DNA from: DATKCA01 sp035544675
Lineage (GTDB): Bacteria; Acidobacteriota; Thermoanaerobaculia; Gp7-AA8
Length of the DNA: 64,000 nucleotides
Assembly: GCA_035544675.1 (NCBI GenBank)
Contig: DATKCA010000025.1
Coordinates: forward strand, 1 to 64,000
Reading direction: 5' to 3'
Below the pieces are notes generated by a model. The model was not told where the DNA came from and did not search any database. It saw only the letters and a program-made list of their open reading frames with translations. This document shows positions 1 through 6,688 of this stretch, piece by piece (positions within the stretch are counted from its first letter, which is position 1; every line of letters starts with the position of its first letter). Position numbers and translations under genes: made by a program.

Positions 1-177
1 ACAAATCTTGTGCTTGATGAGCGCCTGTTGGAGGAAGCCACCCGCATCAGCGGTGAGCGCACCTATTCACGCGCCGTCGAGCGTGCGCTGGAAGACTTCG
101 TTCGCCGCGCAAAGGCCAGGCAGATCCTCGATCTGGCCGGCGCTCCGGGCTCTGGGAAGGATCTCTCACCGAGATGA
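1..177 (+). CDS. VapB-type antitoxin, 5' end cut by window edge
   Basis: The frame is open from the first base and encodes 58 residues before TGA at 175-177. It begins TNLVLDERLLEEA and continues with a helix and a basic segment (ALEDFVRRAKARQI). This matches the short VapB antitoxins of the DUF2191 type, which have a beta strand, two helices and an acidic or flexible tail that wraps the toxin. Such proteins bind their own promoter as ribbon-helix-helix-like dimers and neutralise a VapC PIN-domain RNase encoded directly downstream. Here only a wreck of the toxin follows, so this is probably an orphan antitoxin. The true start lies upstream of the window. Confidence 0.7.
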   Translation, partial: TNLVLDERLLEEATRISGERTYSRAVERALEDFVRRAKARQILDLAGAPGSGKDLSPR

Positions 178-201
178 GACGTGACATGCCGGAGCGTCAA
201 G

Positions 202-335
202 GTGGCAGGCGTCGTGGTCCTCGTTGACACATCGCTGCCTGCGCGCTCCGGCACGACCTCGAGGTCCTGCACCTCGATCGGGACTACGATGCGATTGCAA
301 AGGTGACGGCGTTGCGATCCCGGCGGGCTCGCTGA
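202..335 (+). pseudogene. Remnant of a vapC toxin gene with large internal deletion
   Basis: A GTG at 202 starts VAGVVVLVDTS, the first beta strand of a PIN domain with its first catalytic Asp. That frame then loses similarity. From about 255, in another frame, DLEVLHLDRDYDAIAKVTAL matches the C-terminal end of VapC toxins and stops with TGA at 333-335. The middle of a PIN domain of about 130 residues is absent, including its other acidic residues, and the two ends are out of frame. I read this as a toxin gene gutted by deletion. The position 24 bp after the antitoxin is the usual vapBC order. Confidence 0.65.
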
Positions 336-338
336 GCG

Positions 339-1571
339 CTACACATTCTCGACGATGGCCCGTGCGAACTCGGACGTCTTGACCTTCGTCGCGCCCTTCA
401 TCTGGCGCTCGAGGTCGTACGTCACTTTCTTCTGCGAAATGGTCTTCGCGATGGCGCGCTCCACGGCGTCCGCCGCCTCGTCCCAGCCCAGATGCCTGAG
501 CATCATCACTCCGGAAAGGATGAGCGAGCAGGGGTTGATCACGTCCTGATCGGCGTACTTCGGCGCGGTGCCGTGCGTGGCTTCGAAGATCGCCACCTCG
601 TCCGACTCGTTCGAGCCGGGAGCCATTCCCAGTCCGCCGATCTGTGCGGCCAGCGCGTCGGAGAGGTAGTCGCCGTTGAGGTTCGTCGTGGCGATGACCG
701 AGTACTCCGACGGACGGAGGAGGACCTGCTGGAACATCGAGTCGGCGATGCGGTCCTTGATCACGATCTTTCCGCCCGCCGGCTTGCCGGCGAGATCGGT
801 CTCGGTGACCGTCATGTCGCCGAACTCCTCGCTCGCCACCTGGTATCCCCAGTCCTTGAACGCCCCCTCGGTGAACTTCATGATGTTGCCTTTGTGGACG
901 AGGGTGACGGACTCGCGTTTCGACGCGATCGCGTATGCGATGGCCTTGCGGATCAGACGCTTCGAGCCGAACTCGGACACAGGCTTGATGCCGATCGCGG
1001 ATCCCTCGCGGATCTTCGTGGTCCTGCGGTCCAGGGAGTTGAGGAACCCGACGACCTTCTCGGCGAGCTCGCTGCCGGCCGGCCACTCGATACCGGCGTA
1101 AACGTCTTCCGTGTTCTCGCGGAAGATGACCATGTCCACCTTCTGCGGCTCGCGAACCGGGGAAGGGACACCCTCGAAGTAACGGACCGGGCGCACGCAT
1201 GCGTAGAGGTCGAGGATCTGGCGCATTGACACGTTCAGCGAGCGCATGCCGCCGCCGACCGGGGTGGCCAGCGGCCCTTTGATGGAGACGCGGTATCTGG
1301 CGAGCGCGTCGAGGGTCTCCTGCGGGAGGAACTCCTTGAATTTGACGCTGGCCTTGTCGCCGGCGTAGACCTCGTACCAGGCGAAGCGCTTTTTCGGGCC
1401 GTAGACTTTCCTGACGGTCCCGTCGAGCACGTGCTGAGTGGCGCGCCAGATATCCGGCCCGGTCCCGTCGCCCTCGATGTAGGGGATGATCGGGTCGTCC
1501 GGCACGATGATGCGGCCGTTCTTGTAGTCGATGCGTGTGCCGGATTCGGGTTTCGGAAGGCGTTCTGCCAT
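339..1571 (-). CDS. icd: Isocitrate dehydrogenase, NADP-dependent type
   Basis: 410 residues from ATG at 1571. The enzyme oxidatively decarboxylates isocitrate to 2-oxoglutarate in the TCA cycle. The N-terminal IEGDGTGPD segment, the substrate loop GGGMRSLNVSMRQ (residues about 106-118, with the Ser equivalent to the one phosphorylated in E. coli) and FRENTEDVYAGIEW are all present. EATHGTAPKYADQDVINP carries the Lys-Tyr pair that recognises the NADP 2'-phosphate, so NADP use is likely. Length fits the homodimeric bacterial family. It ends a minus-strand run, 86 bp after nfo, so it may have its own promoter in that gap. Confidence 0.95.
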   Translation of the reverse strand: MAERLPKPESGTRIDYKNGRIIVPDDPIIPYIEGDGTGPDIWRATQHVLDGTVRKVYGPKKRFAWYEVYAGDKASVKFKEFLPQETLDALARYRVSIKGPLATPVGGGMRSLNVSMRQILDLYACVRPVRYFEGVPSPVREPQKVDMVIFRENTEDVYAGIEWPAGSELAEKVVGFLNSLDRRTTKIREGSAIGIKPVSEFGSKRLIRKAIAYAIASKRESVTLVHKGNIMKFTEGAFKDWGYQVASEEFGDMTVTETDLAGKPAGGKIVIKDRIADSMFQQVLLRPSEYSVIATTNLNGDYLSDALAAQIGGLGMAPGSNESDEVAIFEATHGTAPKYADQDVINPCSLILSGVMMLRHLGWDEAADAVERAIAKTISQKKVTYDLERQMKGATKVKTSEFARAIVENV

Positions 1572-1657
1572 GACGCGCGCGACTTTAGACGATGCCTGAA
1601 TGAGCCGCAAGGCGGAGGCGTCACCCAGGGGTGTGTCGTCCGTCGCCGCGTGCGACG

Positions 1658-2536
1658 TCAGCTCAACAGGGATCGCAGCATTCCGATGTTCATCCGGTCC
1701 GACTCGGTTTCGATCGTCTTCGGCGTCTCGAGCAGCTTCGGGATGCGGCTGAAGCGGGCGTCGTTGAGCGCGAAGCGGAAGCCGTCGATGCCGATCTGGC
1801 CCTTGCCGATGTGCTCGTGGCGGTCCACGCGGCTGCCCAGCGGCTTTTTCGAGTCGTTGAGATGGAAGGCGCCGACGTTCTCGATGCCGACGTGGCGATC
1901 GACTTCGTCGACCATGCGCTCGTATCCCTCGCGCGTGCGGATGTCGTAGCCGGCCGCGAAGATGTGGCACGTGTCGATGCAGATGCCGACGCGCGACTTG
2001 TCGTCGACGAGCCTGATGATCCGTCCCAGCTCTTCGAACGTGCATCCCAGGCAGGAGCCCTGCCCGGCGGAGGTCTCGAGAAGCGTGACGGCGCGGTGAT
2101 TGGGAATGAGCGAGTGAATCTCATCCAGCGAGCGCGCGATCTGATCGGCTCCGCTCACCGGACCCGCGCCCATGTGCGCGCCGGGGTGCAGCACGACGGC
2201 GTGCGCGCCGATCCGTTCCGCGCGGACCAGTTCATCGACCATGGCCACGATCGACTTCCTGTAGAACTCCGGATTCGTCGTCGCCAGATTGATGAGGTAC
2301 GACGCGTGCGTCAGGATCGGCCGGAGGATCCGTTTGCTCTTGAACAGCGCGCAGTCGTCATCGGTGAGATCCTTCCCCTTCCACTGGTTCGAGTTCTTGG
2401 CGAACATCGCGATGGCCGAGGCGTTGATGGCCGCGGCGCGCTCGAAGACGGTGAGCAGTCCGCCTTTCGTGGAGATGTGCGCGCCGATGAGATCGCCGCA
2501 CGATTTCGGGTACGTGAAGCGGTTCTTCCGCGCCAT
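1658..2536 (-). CDS. nfo: Endonuclease IV (AP endonuclease)
   Basis: 292 residues, TIM-barrel AP endonuclease family 2. It cleaves DNA 5' of abasic sites in base excision repair using three zinc ions. Family signatures are visible: GAHIS near the N-terminus, LHPGAH, LLETSAGQG (metal-binding Glu), DTCHIFAAGYD (Asp and His ligands), HLNDS and DRHEHIGKGQIG, then a late Glu in LLETPK. The length is close to the usual 280-300 residues. It follows the SH3/TonB protein by 24 bp and is probably cotranscribed with it. Confidence 0.95.
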   Translation of the reverse strand: MARKNRFTYPKSCGDLIGAHISTKGGLLTVFERAAAINASAIAMFAKNSNQWKGKDLTDDDCALFKSKRILRPILTHASYLINLATTNPEFYRKSIVAMVDELVRAERIGAHAVVLHPGAHMGAGPVSGADQIARSLDEIHSLIPNHRAVTLLETSAGQGSCLGCTFEELGRIIRLVDDKSRVGICIDTCHIFAAGYDIRTREGYERMVDEVDRHVGIENVGAFHLNDSKKPLGSRVDRHEHIGKGQIGIDGFRFALNDARFSRIPKLLETPKTIETESDRMNIGMLRSLLS

Positions 2537-2560
2537 CCGTTCCTCTCTGAGAACACAGAG

Positions 2561-3565
2561 TTACTGCAGCCGGAAATTCACCGTCACCGTGTAGTACACG
2601 TCGATCGGCTCGCCGCGATACGTGGCCGGACGGAACTTCCATCGCCGCACCGCGCTGCGCGCCGCTTCGCCCAGCCCGTCGGGGAGGTCCTTGATGATCT
2701 CCACCTCGTCGATCGTGCCGTCGCGGCGCACGATCCCGCGAATGACCACCGCTCCCGACGTCCCGGCCCGCCGCGCCGCAGCCGGATAGCGGGGTACCAC
2801 GCGGTCGATCTCCTCCGGTTGCGTTCCGTCCGGCGGAACGGCCGCATAGACGCCGGTGCGGTCGATGAGCGCATCCGTCGGCACCGGGATCAACGACGTT
2901 TCCGGCGGCGGAGCCGGCGCGACGGTCTCTGTCGGAAAGGACGGCGGCGCAGACGGCGGCGCCGGCGGTGCCGCATCCGTGGTGCGCACCTCCAGTTGCG
3001 GCGAGCCGGACGCGGTCACGTCGATCGCCTCGATATCGGCGTAGGCGATCTGGTCGCGATAGTCGAGGGCGTAGAAGTCGTGATCGCGCGTGAAGACCTT
3101 CACCTTCGCTCCGGCCGGCAGCTCGCCCACCAGGGGGTAGAAGATGCCCGGTCCGGCAAAGAGCTGCGCGCGCGTCGAGGTCACACCGGCGAGCGCCGGG
3201 AGCCGCCGGATCGCCGTGAAGCGCGCCAGCCTCCGCTCCCGCTCGGCGGTCCGCTCGAGGTTGGCGCGCTCCGCCCACCCTTCCAGCCCGTCTCCGCTCT
3301 GCAGTCGCACCCACGCGCCCTGGTCCTCGAGCATCTGCAGGGTCTCGCCGCTCGTGGCGGTGGCCACCACGGCCGAGCGCGCGTTCGGCTCCGTGCGCAG
3401 CCTGATCCGCACGGGGATCACCGTCAGCTTCTCCATGCGGCGTTCCGGAGAGGGATTCTCTCCGCCGGTCTTCACGATGATCAGCCCCAGGATCGTGAAG
3501 AAGATGAAGCCGAGGAGGATGACCACGAGCAGCCCGCGGGTGTGGCGGGTCTGGGAATCGGTCAA
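2561..3565 (-). CDS. Membrane-anchored SH3b protein with TonB-like C-terminal domain
   Basis: 334 residues from a TTG at 3565 that overlaps the argF stop (TTGA). This start is chosen because it precedes the only membrane anchor, a hydrophobic helix at residues about 10-32. A bacterial SH3 domain follows (about 48-105, RIRLRTEPNARSAVV to LEGWAERANL), then a second SH3-like stretch, a Pro/Ala-rich linker (about 185-230) and a TonB C-terminal-type domain (about 255-334, PRYPAAARRAGTSGAV through WKFRPATYRGEPIDV). It is probably periplasmic and may contact cell wall or outer-membrane partners. The exact role is unknown. No ExbB/ExbD genes are nearby, so energy transduction is doubtful. Confidence 0.75.
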   Translation of the reverse strand: MTDSQTRHTRGLLVVILLGFIFFTILGLIIVKTGGENPSPERRMEKLTVIPVRIRLRTEPNARSAVVATATSGETLQMLEDQGAWVRLQSGDGLEGWAERANLERTAERERRLARFTAIRRLPALAGVTSTRAQLFAGPGIFYPLVGELPAGAKVKVFTRDHDFYALDYRDQIAYADIEAIDVTASGSPQLEVRTTDAAPPAPPSAPPSFPTETVAPAPPPETSLIPVPTDALIDRTGVYAAVPPDGTQPEEIDRVVPRYPAAARRAGTSGAVVIRGIVRRDGTIDEVEIIKDLPDGLGEAARSAVRRWKFRPATYRGEPIDVYYTVTVNFRLQ

Positions 3566-4488
3566 TGGCGCCCTTTCATCAGGACGTGCATGATCGCCTT
3601 CTGCACGTGCAGCCGGTTCTCGGCCTCGTCGTAGATCACCGAGCGCGACGAGTCGATGACTTCCGCGGCCACCTCTTCGCCGCGGTGGGCGGGAAGGCAG
3701 TGCATGAAGATGGCCTCCTTGTGCGCGAGCGCCATCACTCGCTGGTCGACCATCCAGCCGGCGAAGTCGCGCCTGCGCTTCTCCGCCTCCTCTTCCTGGC
3801 CCATGGAGGCCCAGACGTCCGTCTCGACGATGTCGGCATCCTGCACGGCCTCGTCGATCGATGTCGTGATGACGATGTCCGTGCCCGCCGCCTCCGCGTC
3901 TTCCCGCGCCCGCGCGACGACGTCCCTGTCGGGCTCGTAGCCGGGCGGCGTGGCCACGGCGATGCTCATGCCCACCTTCGGCGCGCCGAACATCAGCGAG
4001 TGGGCCATGTTGTTGCCGTCGCCGACGTACGCGATCTTCAGCCCCTTCAGGTCGCCGAACTTCTCCCAGGCCGTGAAGTAGTCGGTCATGGCCTGACACG
4101 GGTGCGAGAGGTCGGTGAGGCCGTTGATGACCGGGACCGTGGCGTGCTCGGCGAGGTCGGTGACGGTCTTGTGCGCGAACGTGCGGGCCATGATGCCGTC
4201 GACGTATCGCGACAGCACCTTGGCCGTGTCGGTGATCAGCTCGCCGCGGCCGAGCTGGATGTCGCGCGAGGAGAGGAACAGCGCGTGCCCGCCCAGCTGA
4301 TACATACCCACTTCGAAGGAAACGCGCGTCCGCGTCGACGACTTCTCGAAGATCATCGCCAGCGTCTGCCCTTCCAGGGCATCGCGGAACTTCTTCGGTT
4401 TGTCCTTCATCTCCCGGGCCAGCTCGAAGATCTCCATGACCTCGTCAGCGGTGAAATCGTGAATCTCGATGAAGTCTTTGTGTCTCAT
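3562..4488 (-). CDS. argF: Ornithine carbamoyltransferase
   Basis: 308 residues. It condenses ornithine and carbamoyl phosphate to citrulline in arginine synthesis. The carbamoyl-phosphate loop SSTRT is at residues 50-54. The HPCQ motif and the C-terminal HCLPAHRGEEV ornithine loop with its reactive Cys are intact. The length is typical for an anabolic trimeric enzyme. It sits 13 bp after the MBL hydrolase gene and overlaps the next gene. No other arg genes are in the window, so arginine genes are dispersed in this genome. Confidence 0.95.
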   Translation of the reverse strand: MRHKDFIEIHDFTADEVMEIFELAREMKDKPKKFRDALEGQTLAMIFEKSSTRTRVSFEVGMYQLGGHALFLSSRDIQLGRGELITDTAKVLSRYVDGIMARTFAHKTVTDLAEHATVPVINGLTDLSHPCQAMTDYFTAWEKFGDLKGLKIAYVGDGNNMAHSLMFGAPKVGMSIAVATPPGYEPDRDVVARAREDAEAAGTDIVITTSIDEAVQDADIVETDVWASMGQEEEAEKRRRDFAGWMVDQRVMALAHKEAIFMHCLPAHRGEEVAAEVIDSSRSVIYDEAENRLHVQKAIMHVLMKGRH

Positions 4489-4501
4489 CAGTCCTCTTGC
4501 A

Positions 4502-5263
4502 TCAGACGAGGCGGTACGCGTCTCCGTTTCGCGTGACGCGGCGCTCCTCCTCCAACTTTATCAAGTGCGCCTCGATCTGAATTTCCGCGGCGGGGTGAAG
4601 GCGGGCGTCGATGTCGTGATAGATCGCCTCGCGCATGGCCCGGACGGTCGACATTCCTTTGTCGAGCGCCTCCACGATCTGGGCCTCGCGCAGATGCCGG
4701 TGGGCGATGTACTCCTCGATCACGGCGGCGGCGTCCTCGCGCGTCGGGCCGTGAGCCGGGTGAATTCGTTTCGGCTTCCTGGACAACAGCAGCTCCAGCG
4801 AGCGCAGGTAGGCGCGCATGTTCCCGTCCGGCGGGAAGATGGCGGTCGTTCCGGAGCCGAGGACCGTGTCGCCGGTGAAGAGGTCGCCGTCCTCGGTGAG
4901 AAAACAGACGTGCTCACTGGTGTGCCCCGGCGTGGCGATGACTTCCACCGGCAGCCCGTCCACCATCAGCCGCTCGCCGCCGTTCAGTCGCTGATGCACG
5001 GCCTCGTCGCTCAGGACGCCGGGCGGCGCGATGATCCGGGCACCCGTCGCCGCTCGGAGCGGAATCGCCGCCGGCGCGTGATCTTCGTGGCGATGCGTGA
5101 CGAGAATCATCTCCAGCTGCGGTTGCGCCTCCAGGATCGCGTCGACGTGGCTGGCGATGTCCGGTCCGGGATCGAGCACCGCGGTCTCGCCGAGAAGATA
5201 CGAGCGCGTGCCTTCCAGCGTGAGCGGTCCTGGATTCGGCGCCGTGATGCTTCGGATGTTCAC
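4502..5263 (-). CDS. Metallo-beta-lactamase fold hydrolase
   Basis: 253 residues from GTG at 5263, with GTGA overlapping the NUDIX stop. The metal-binding signature THRHEDHAP, then TPGHTSEHV, GDTVLG and a late HPAHGP, identify a binuclear zinc MBL-fold hydrolase. The C-terminal winged-helix-like extension (about 190-253) resembles LACTB2-like hydrolases, some of which act on RNA. The substrate is not deducible. The overlap with the NUDIX gene suggests translational coupling and perhaps a shared housekeeping role in nucleotide or metabolite clean-up. Confidence 0.85.
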   Translation of the reverse strand: MNIRSITAPNPGPLTLEGTRSYLLGETAVLDPGPDIASHVDAILEAQPQLEMILVTHRHEDHAPAAIPLRAATGARIIAPPGVLSDEAVHQRLNGGERLMVDGLPVEVIATPGHTSEHVCFLTEDGDLFTGDTVLGSGTTAIFPPDGNMRAYLRSLELLLSRKPKRIHPAHGPTREDAAAVIEEYIAHRHLREAQIVEALDKGMSTVRAMREAIYHDIDARLHPAAEIQIEAHLIKLEEERRVTRNGDAYRLV

Positions 5264-5799
5264 GGCAGCACGATCCTTCTGCGTCCGTCCGCTACGATCA
5301 TGACCGGCTGCACGGGCTCGATCAGGGCGCCGCGGCGCGACGCGATCAGCTCGGCCGTCGAGCTCGCGCCGGCGATCGCCTCGAGATTGCGGATCGTGGG
5401 AAAGACCATCGGCATCTCCCCGGCGATGTGACGCGCCAGCGCACCGGCGGGGGTGATCCAGCAGGACTGAACCGCTTCTTCCTCCTGCAGTGTGACGGGG
5501 ACGTCCCGCGGCACCGCCGTCAGAAAGAAGAGTGTGTCGAATCGCTTCGGCAACCCCTCCGGCGTGATCCAGCGCGAGGTCGGGACGAGCTCGCCGGTGA
5601 GCTGCACGGCCGTCTCCTCGAAGACTTCGCGGACCGCGGCATCGTGAGCGGTCTCGCCGTCCTCGATGGCCCCGCCGGGAAAGACCCAGACACTCGGAAC
5701 GAACGAGCTGTTCTCGTGCCGCAGGATCATCAGGACTTCGAGAGGGGAGTCGCGCAGCAGGAGCACGCTCGCGGCAGGGATCAGCACCGGCCCTGCCAT
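5260..5799 (-). CDS. NUDIX hydrolase
   Basis: 179 residues from ATG at 5799; a GTG at 5808 would add three residues. The Nudix box runs GGAIEDGETAHDAAVREVFEET followed by AVQL, with the REVFEE metal-binding core intact and Ala where Gly is usual. The family hydrolyses nucleoside diphosphates linked to another moiety. The short LPKRFDTLFFL strand and the C-terminal region recall eukaryotic-type NUDT19/NUDT7-like CoA or ADP-ribose hydrolases, but the substrate is uncertain. The start lies inside the end of moaE and the stop overlaps the MBL gene, so all are likely translated from one message. Confidence 0.85.
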   Translation of the reverse strand: MAGPVLIPAASVLLLRDSPLEVLMILRHENSSFVPSVWVFPGGAIEDGETAHDAAVREVFEETAVQLTGELVPTSRWITPEGLPKRFDTLFFLTAVPRDVPVTLQEEEAVQSCWITPAGALARHIAGEMPMVFPTIRNLEAIAGASSTAELIASRRGALIEPVQPVMIVADGRRRIVLP

Positions 5800-6197
5800 C
5801 CGACCCACTCCTCGCCCGCGGGGCCGCGCTCTTTTTTCCAGATCGGGACGGTCTCCTTGATCCGGTCGATGACGGCGCGCGACGCGGCGTAGGCGTCGCC
5901 GCGGTGCGAAGCGCTGCAGGCGATGGCGATGGAGGTGTCTCCGACTCTCAGGTGCCCGAGGCGGTGGACGACGGCGACCGCTACGCCGGCGAACTCACGG
6001 CTGACATCGCTCACCACTCTGTCGATCTCCTTTTCGGCCATCGGACGGTACGCGTCGTAGAAAATCGACTCCACCTTGTGTCCTTCATGATGGTTGCGCA
6101 CCAAACCTTCAAAGACGATGCAAGCGCCGTCGGAAGGGCGCATCACGCCGCGGACGAGCTCGCTCGTGTCGATGGGCCGGTCCGTGAGATAGCTCAT
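5781..6197 (-). CDS. moaE: Molybdopterin synthase catalytic subunit
   Basis: 138 residues. MoaE with thiocarboxylated MoaD inserts the dithiolene sulfurs into precursor Z to make molybdopterin. Family features include FEGLVRNHHEGHKVESIFYDAY, VVHRLGHLRVGD and the Lys-containing ETVPIWKKE near the C-terminus. The length is normal. The ATG directly follows the moaD stop, so synthesis of the two subunits is coupled. The other moa genes are not in this window. Confidence 0.93.
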   Translation of the reverse strand: MSYLTDRPIDTSELVRGVMRPSDGACIVFEGLVRNHHEGHKVESIFYDAYRPMAEKEIDRVVSDVSREFAGVAVAVVHRLGHLRVGDTSIAIACSASHRGDAYAASRAVIDRIKETVPIWKKERGPAGEEWVGWQGRC

Positions 6198-6443
6198 CTA
6201 CCCTCCCGCGACAGGCGGGATGAAGGCGAGCTCGTCGCCGTCGCGCAGCGCGGTCTCCGGCGAGGCGTATTCTTCGTTGATGGCGATCAGGGGCGGTTGC
6301 GTGTAGTCCCGGAGCGCGAGGTAGTCCCGCCGCATCGACTGCCAGACGTCGGCTGCGCGCGTTCCCTCCGCCAGCGAGAGCTCGGCCTCGCTCTTGCCAG
6401 CGATGTCGCGCAGAACGGCGAAGAAGAGGAGGCGGACCTTCAT
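6198..6443 (-). CDS. moaD: Molybdopterin synthase sulfur carrier subunit
   Basis: 81 residues with a ubiquitin-like fold. It starts MKVRLLFFAVLRDIAG and ends in the obligatory Gly-Gly tail (PPVAGG), which is adenylylated and thiocarboxylated. ELAFIPP before the tail is typical. The TAG stop abuts the moaE ATG. It is the first gene of the long minus-strand run, and its promoter probably lies in the palindrome at 6449-6462, shared with the divergent DUF1858 gene. Confidence 0.93.
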   Translation of the reverse strand: MKVRLLFFAVLRDIAGKSEAELSLAEGTRAADVWQSMRRDYLALRDYTQPPLIAINEEYASPETALRDGDELAFIPPVAGG

Positions 6444-6448
6444 CCGCT

Positions 6449-6462
6449 GATTCTATAGAATC
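6449..6462. promoter_or_regulatory. Palindromic divergent -10 region
   Basis: A perfect 14-bp palindrome, GATTCTATAGAATC, reads TATAGAAT on both strands. It sits between the divergent moaD (ATG at 6443) and DUF1858 gene (ATG at 6474). On each strand it is well placed to act as a -10 box. Only 5 bp separate it from the moaD start, implying an almost leaderless moaD message. On the plus strand it is followed by a strong Shine-Dalgarno sequence, GGAGGGAG. Confidence 0.5.
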
Positions 6463-6473
6463 GGAGGGAGACG

Positions 6474-6686
6474 ATGACGGGCACGGCAACGCGGCAGTTC
6501 GTGAGCGATATGACGGTCGAGGAGGCCTTCGCTCTCCATCCCTCCGCCCGATGGGTCTTCGCCTCCTATCACCTCGGCGGCTGCTCCAGCTGCGCGGTGT
6601 CGAACGAGGAGACCCTCGAGCAGGTGGCCGAGGCGTACGGGCTGTCGCTGGAGCAACTGATCCGGGACCTGAACTCCCTTCTCTGA
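6474..6686 (+). CDS. DUF1858 redox-disulfide domain protein
   Basis: 70 residues. It matches the small DUF1858 domain, also called the hybrid-cluster-protein-associated redox disulfide domain. It starts DMTVEEAFALHP and carries the conserved GGCSSCAVSNEETLEQVAEAYG with two Cys. The pair may form a redox disulfide or bind a metal. A good Shine-Dalgarno (GGAGGGAG at 6463-6470) fixes the start. It is followed after 2 bp by the membrane protein gene. Confidence 0.85.
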   Translation: MTGTATRQFVSDMTVEEAFALHPSARWVFASYHLGGCSSCAVSNEETLEQVAEAYGLSLEQLIRDLNSLL

Positions 6687-6688
6687 CG

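Noticed and set aside
492..1229. Long plus-strand frames opposite icd, and similar antisense frames opposite most genes
   Set aside because: They are shadows due to high GC at third codon positions; none has a plausible protein pattern.
339..2045. Long minus-strand frame extending icd upstream to about 568 codons
   Set aside because: The extra part is antisense or out of frame to nfo; the family start MAERLPKPESG at 1571 gives the normal length.
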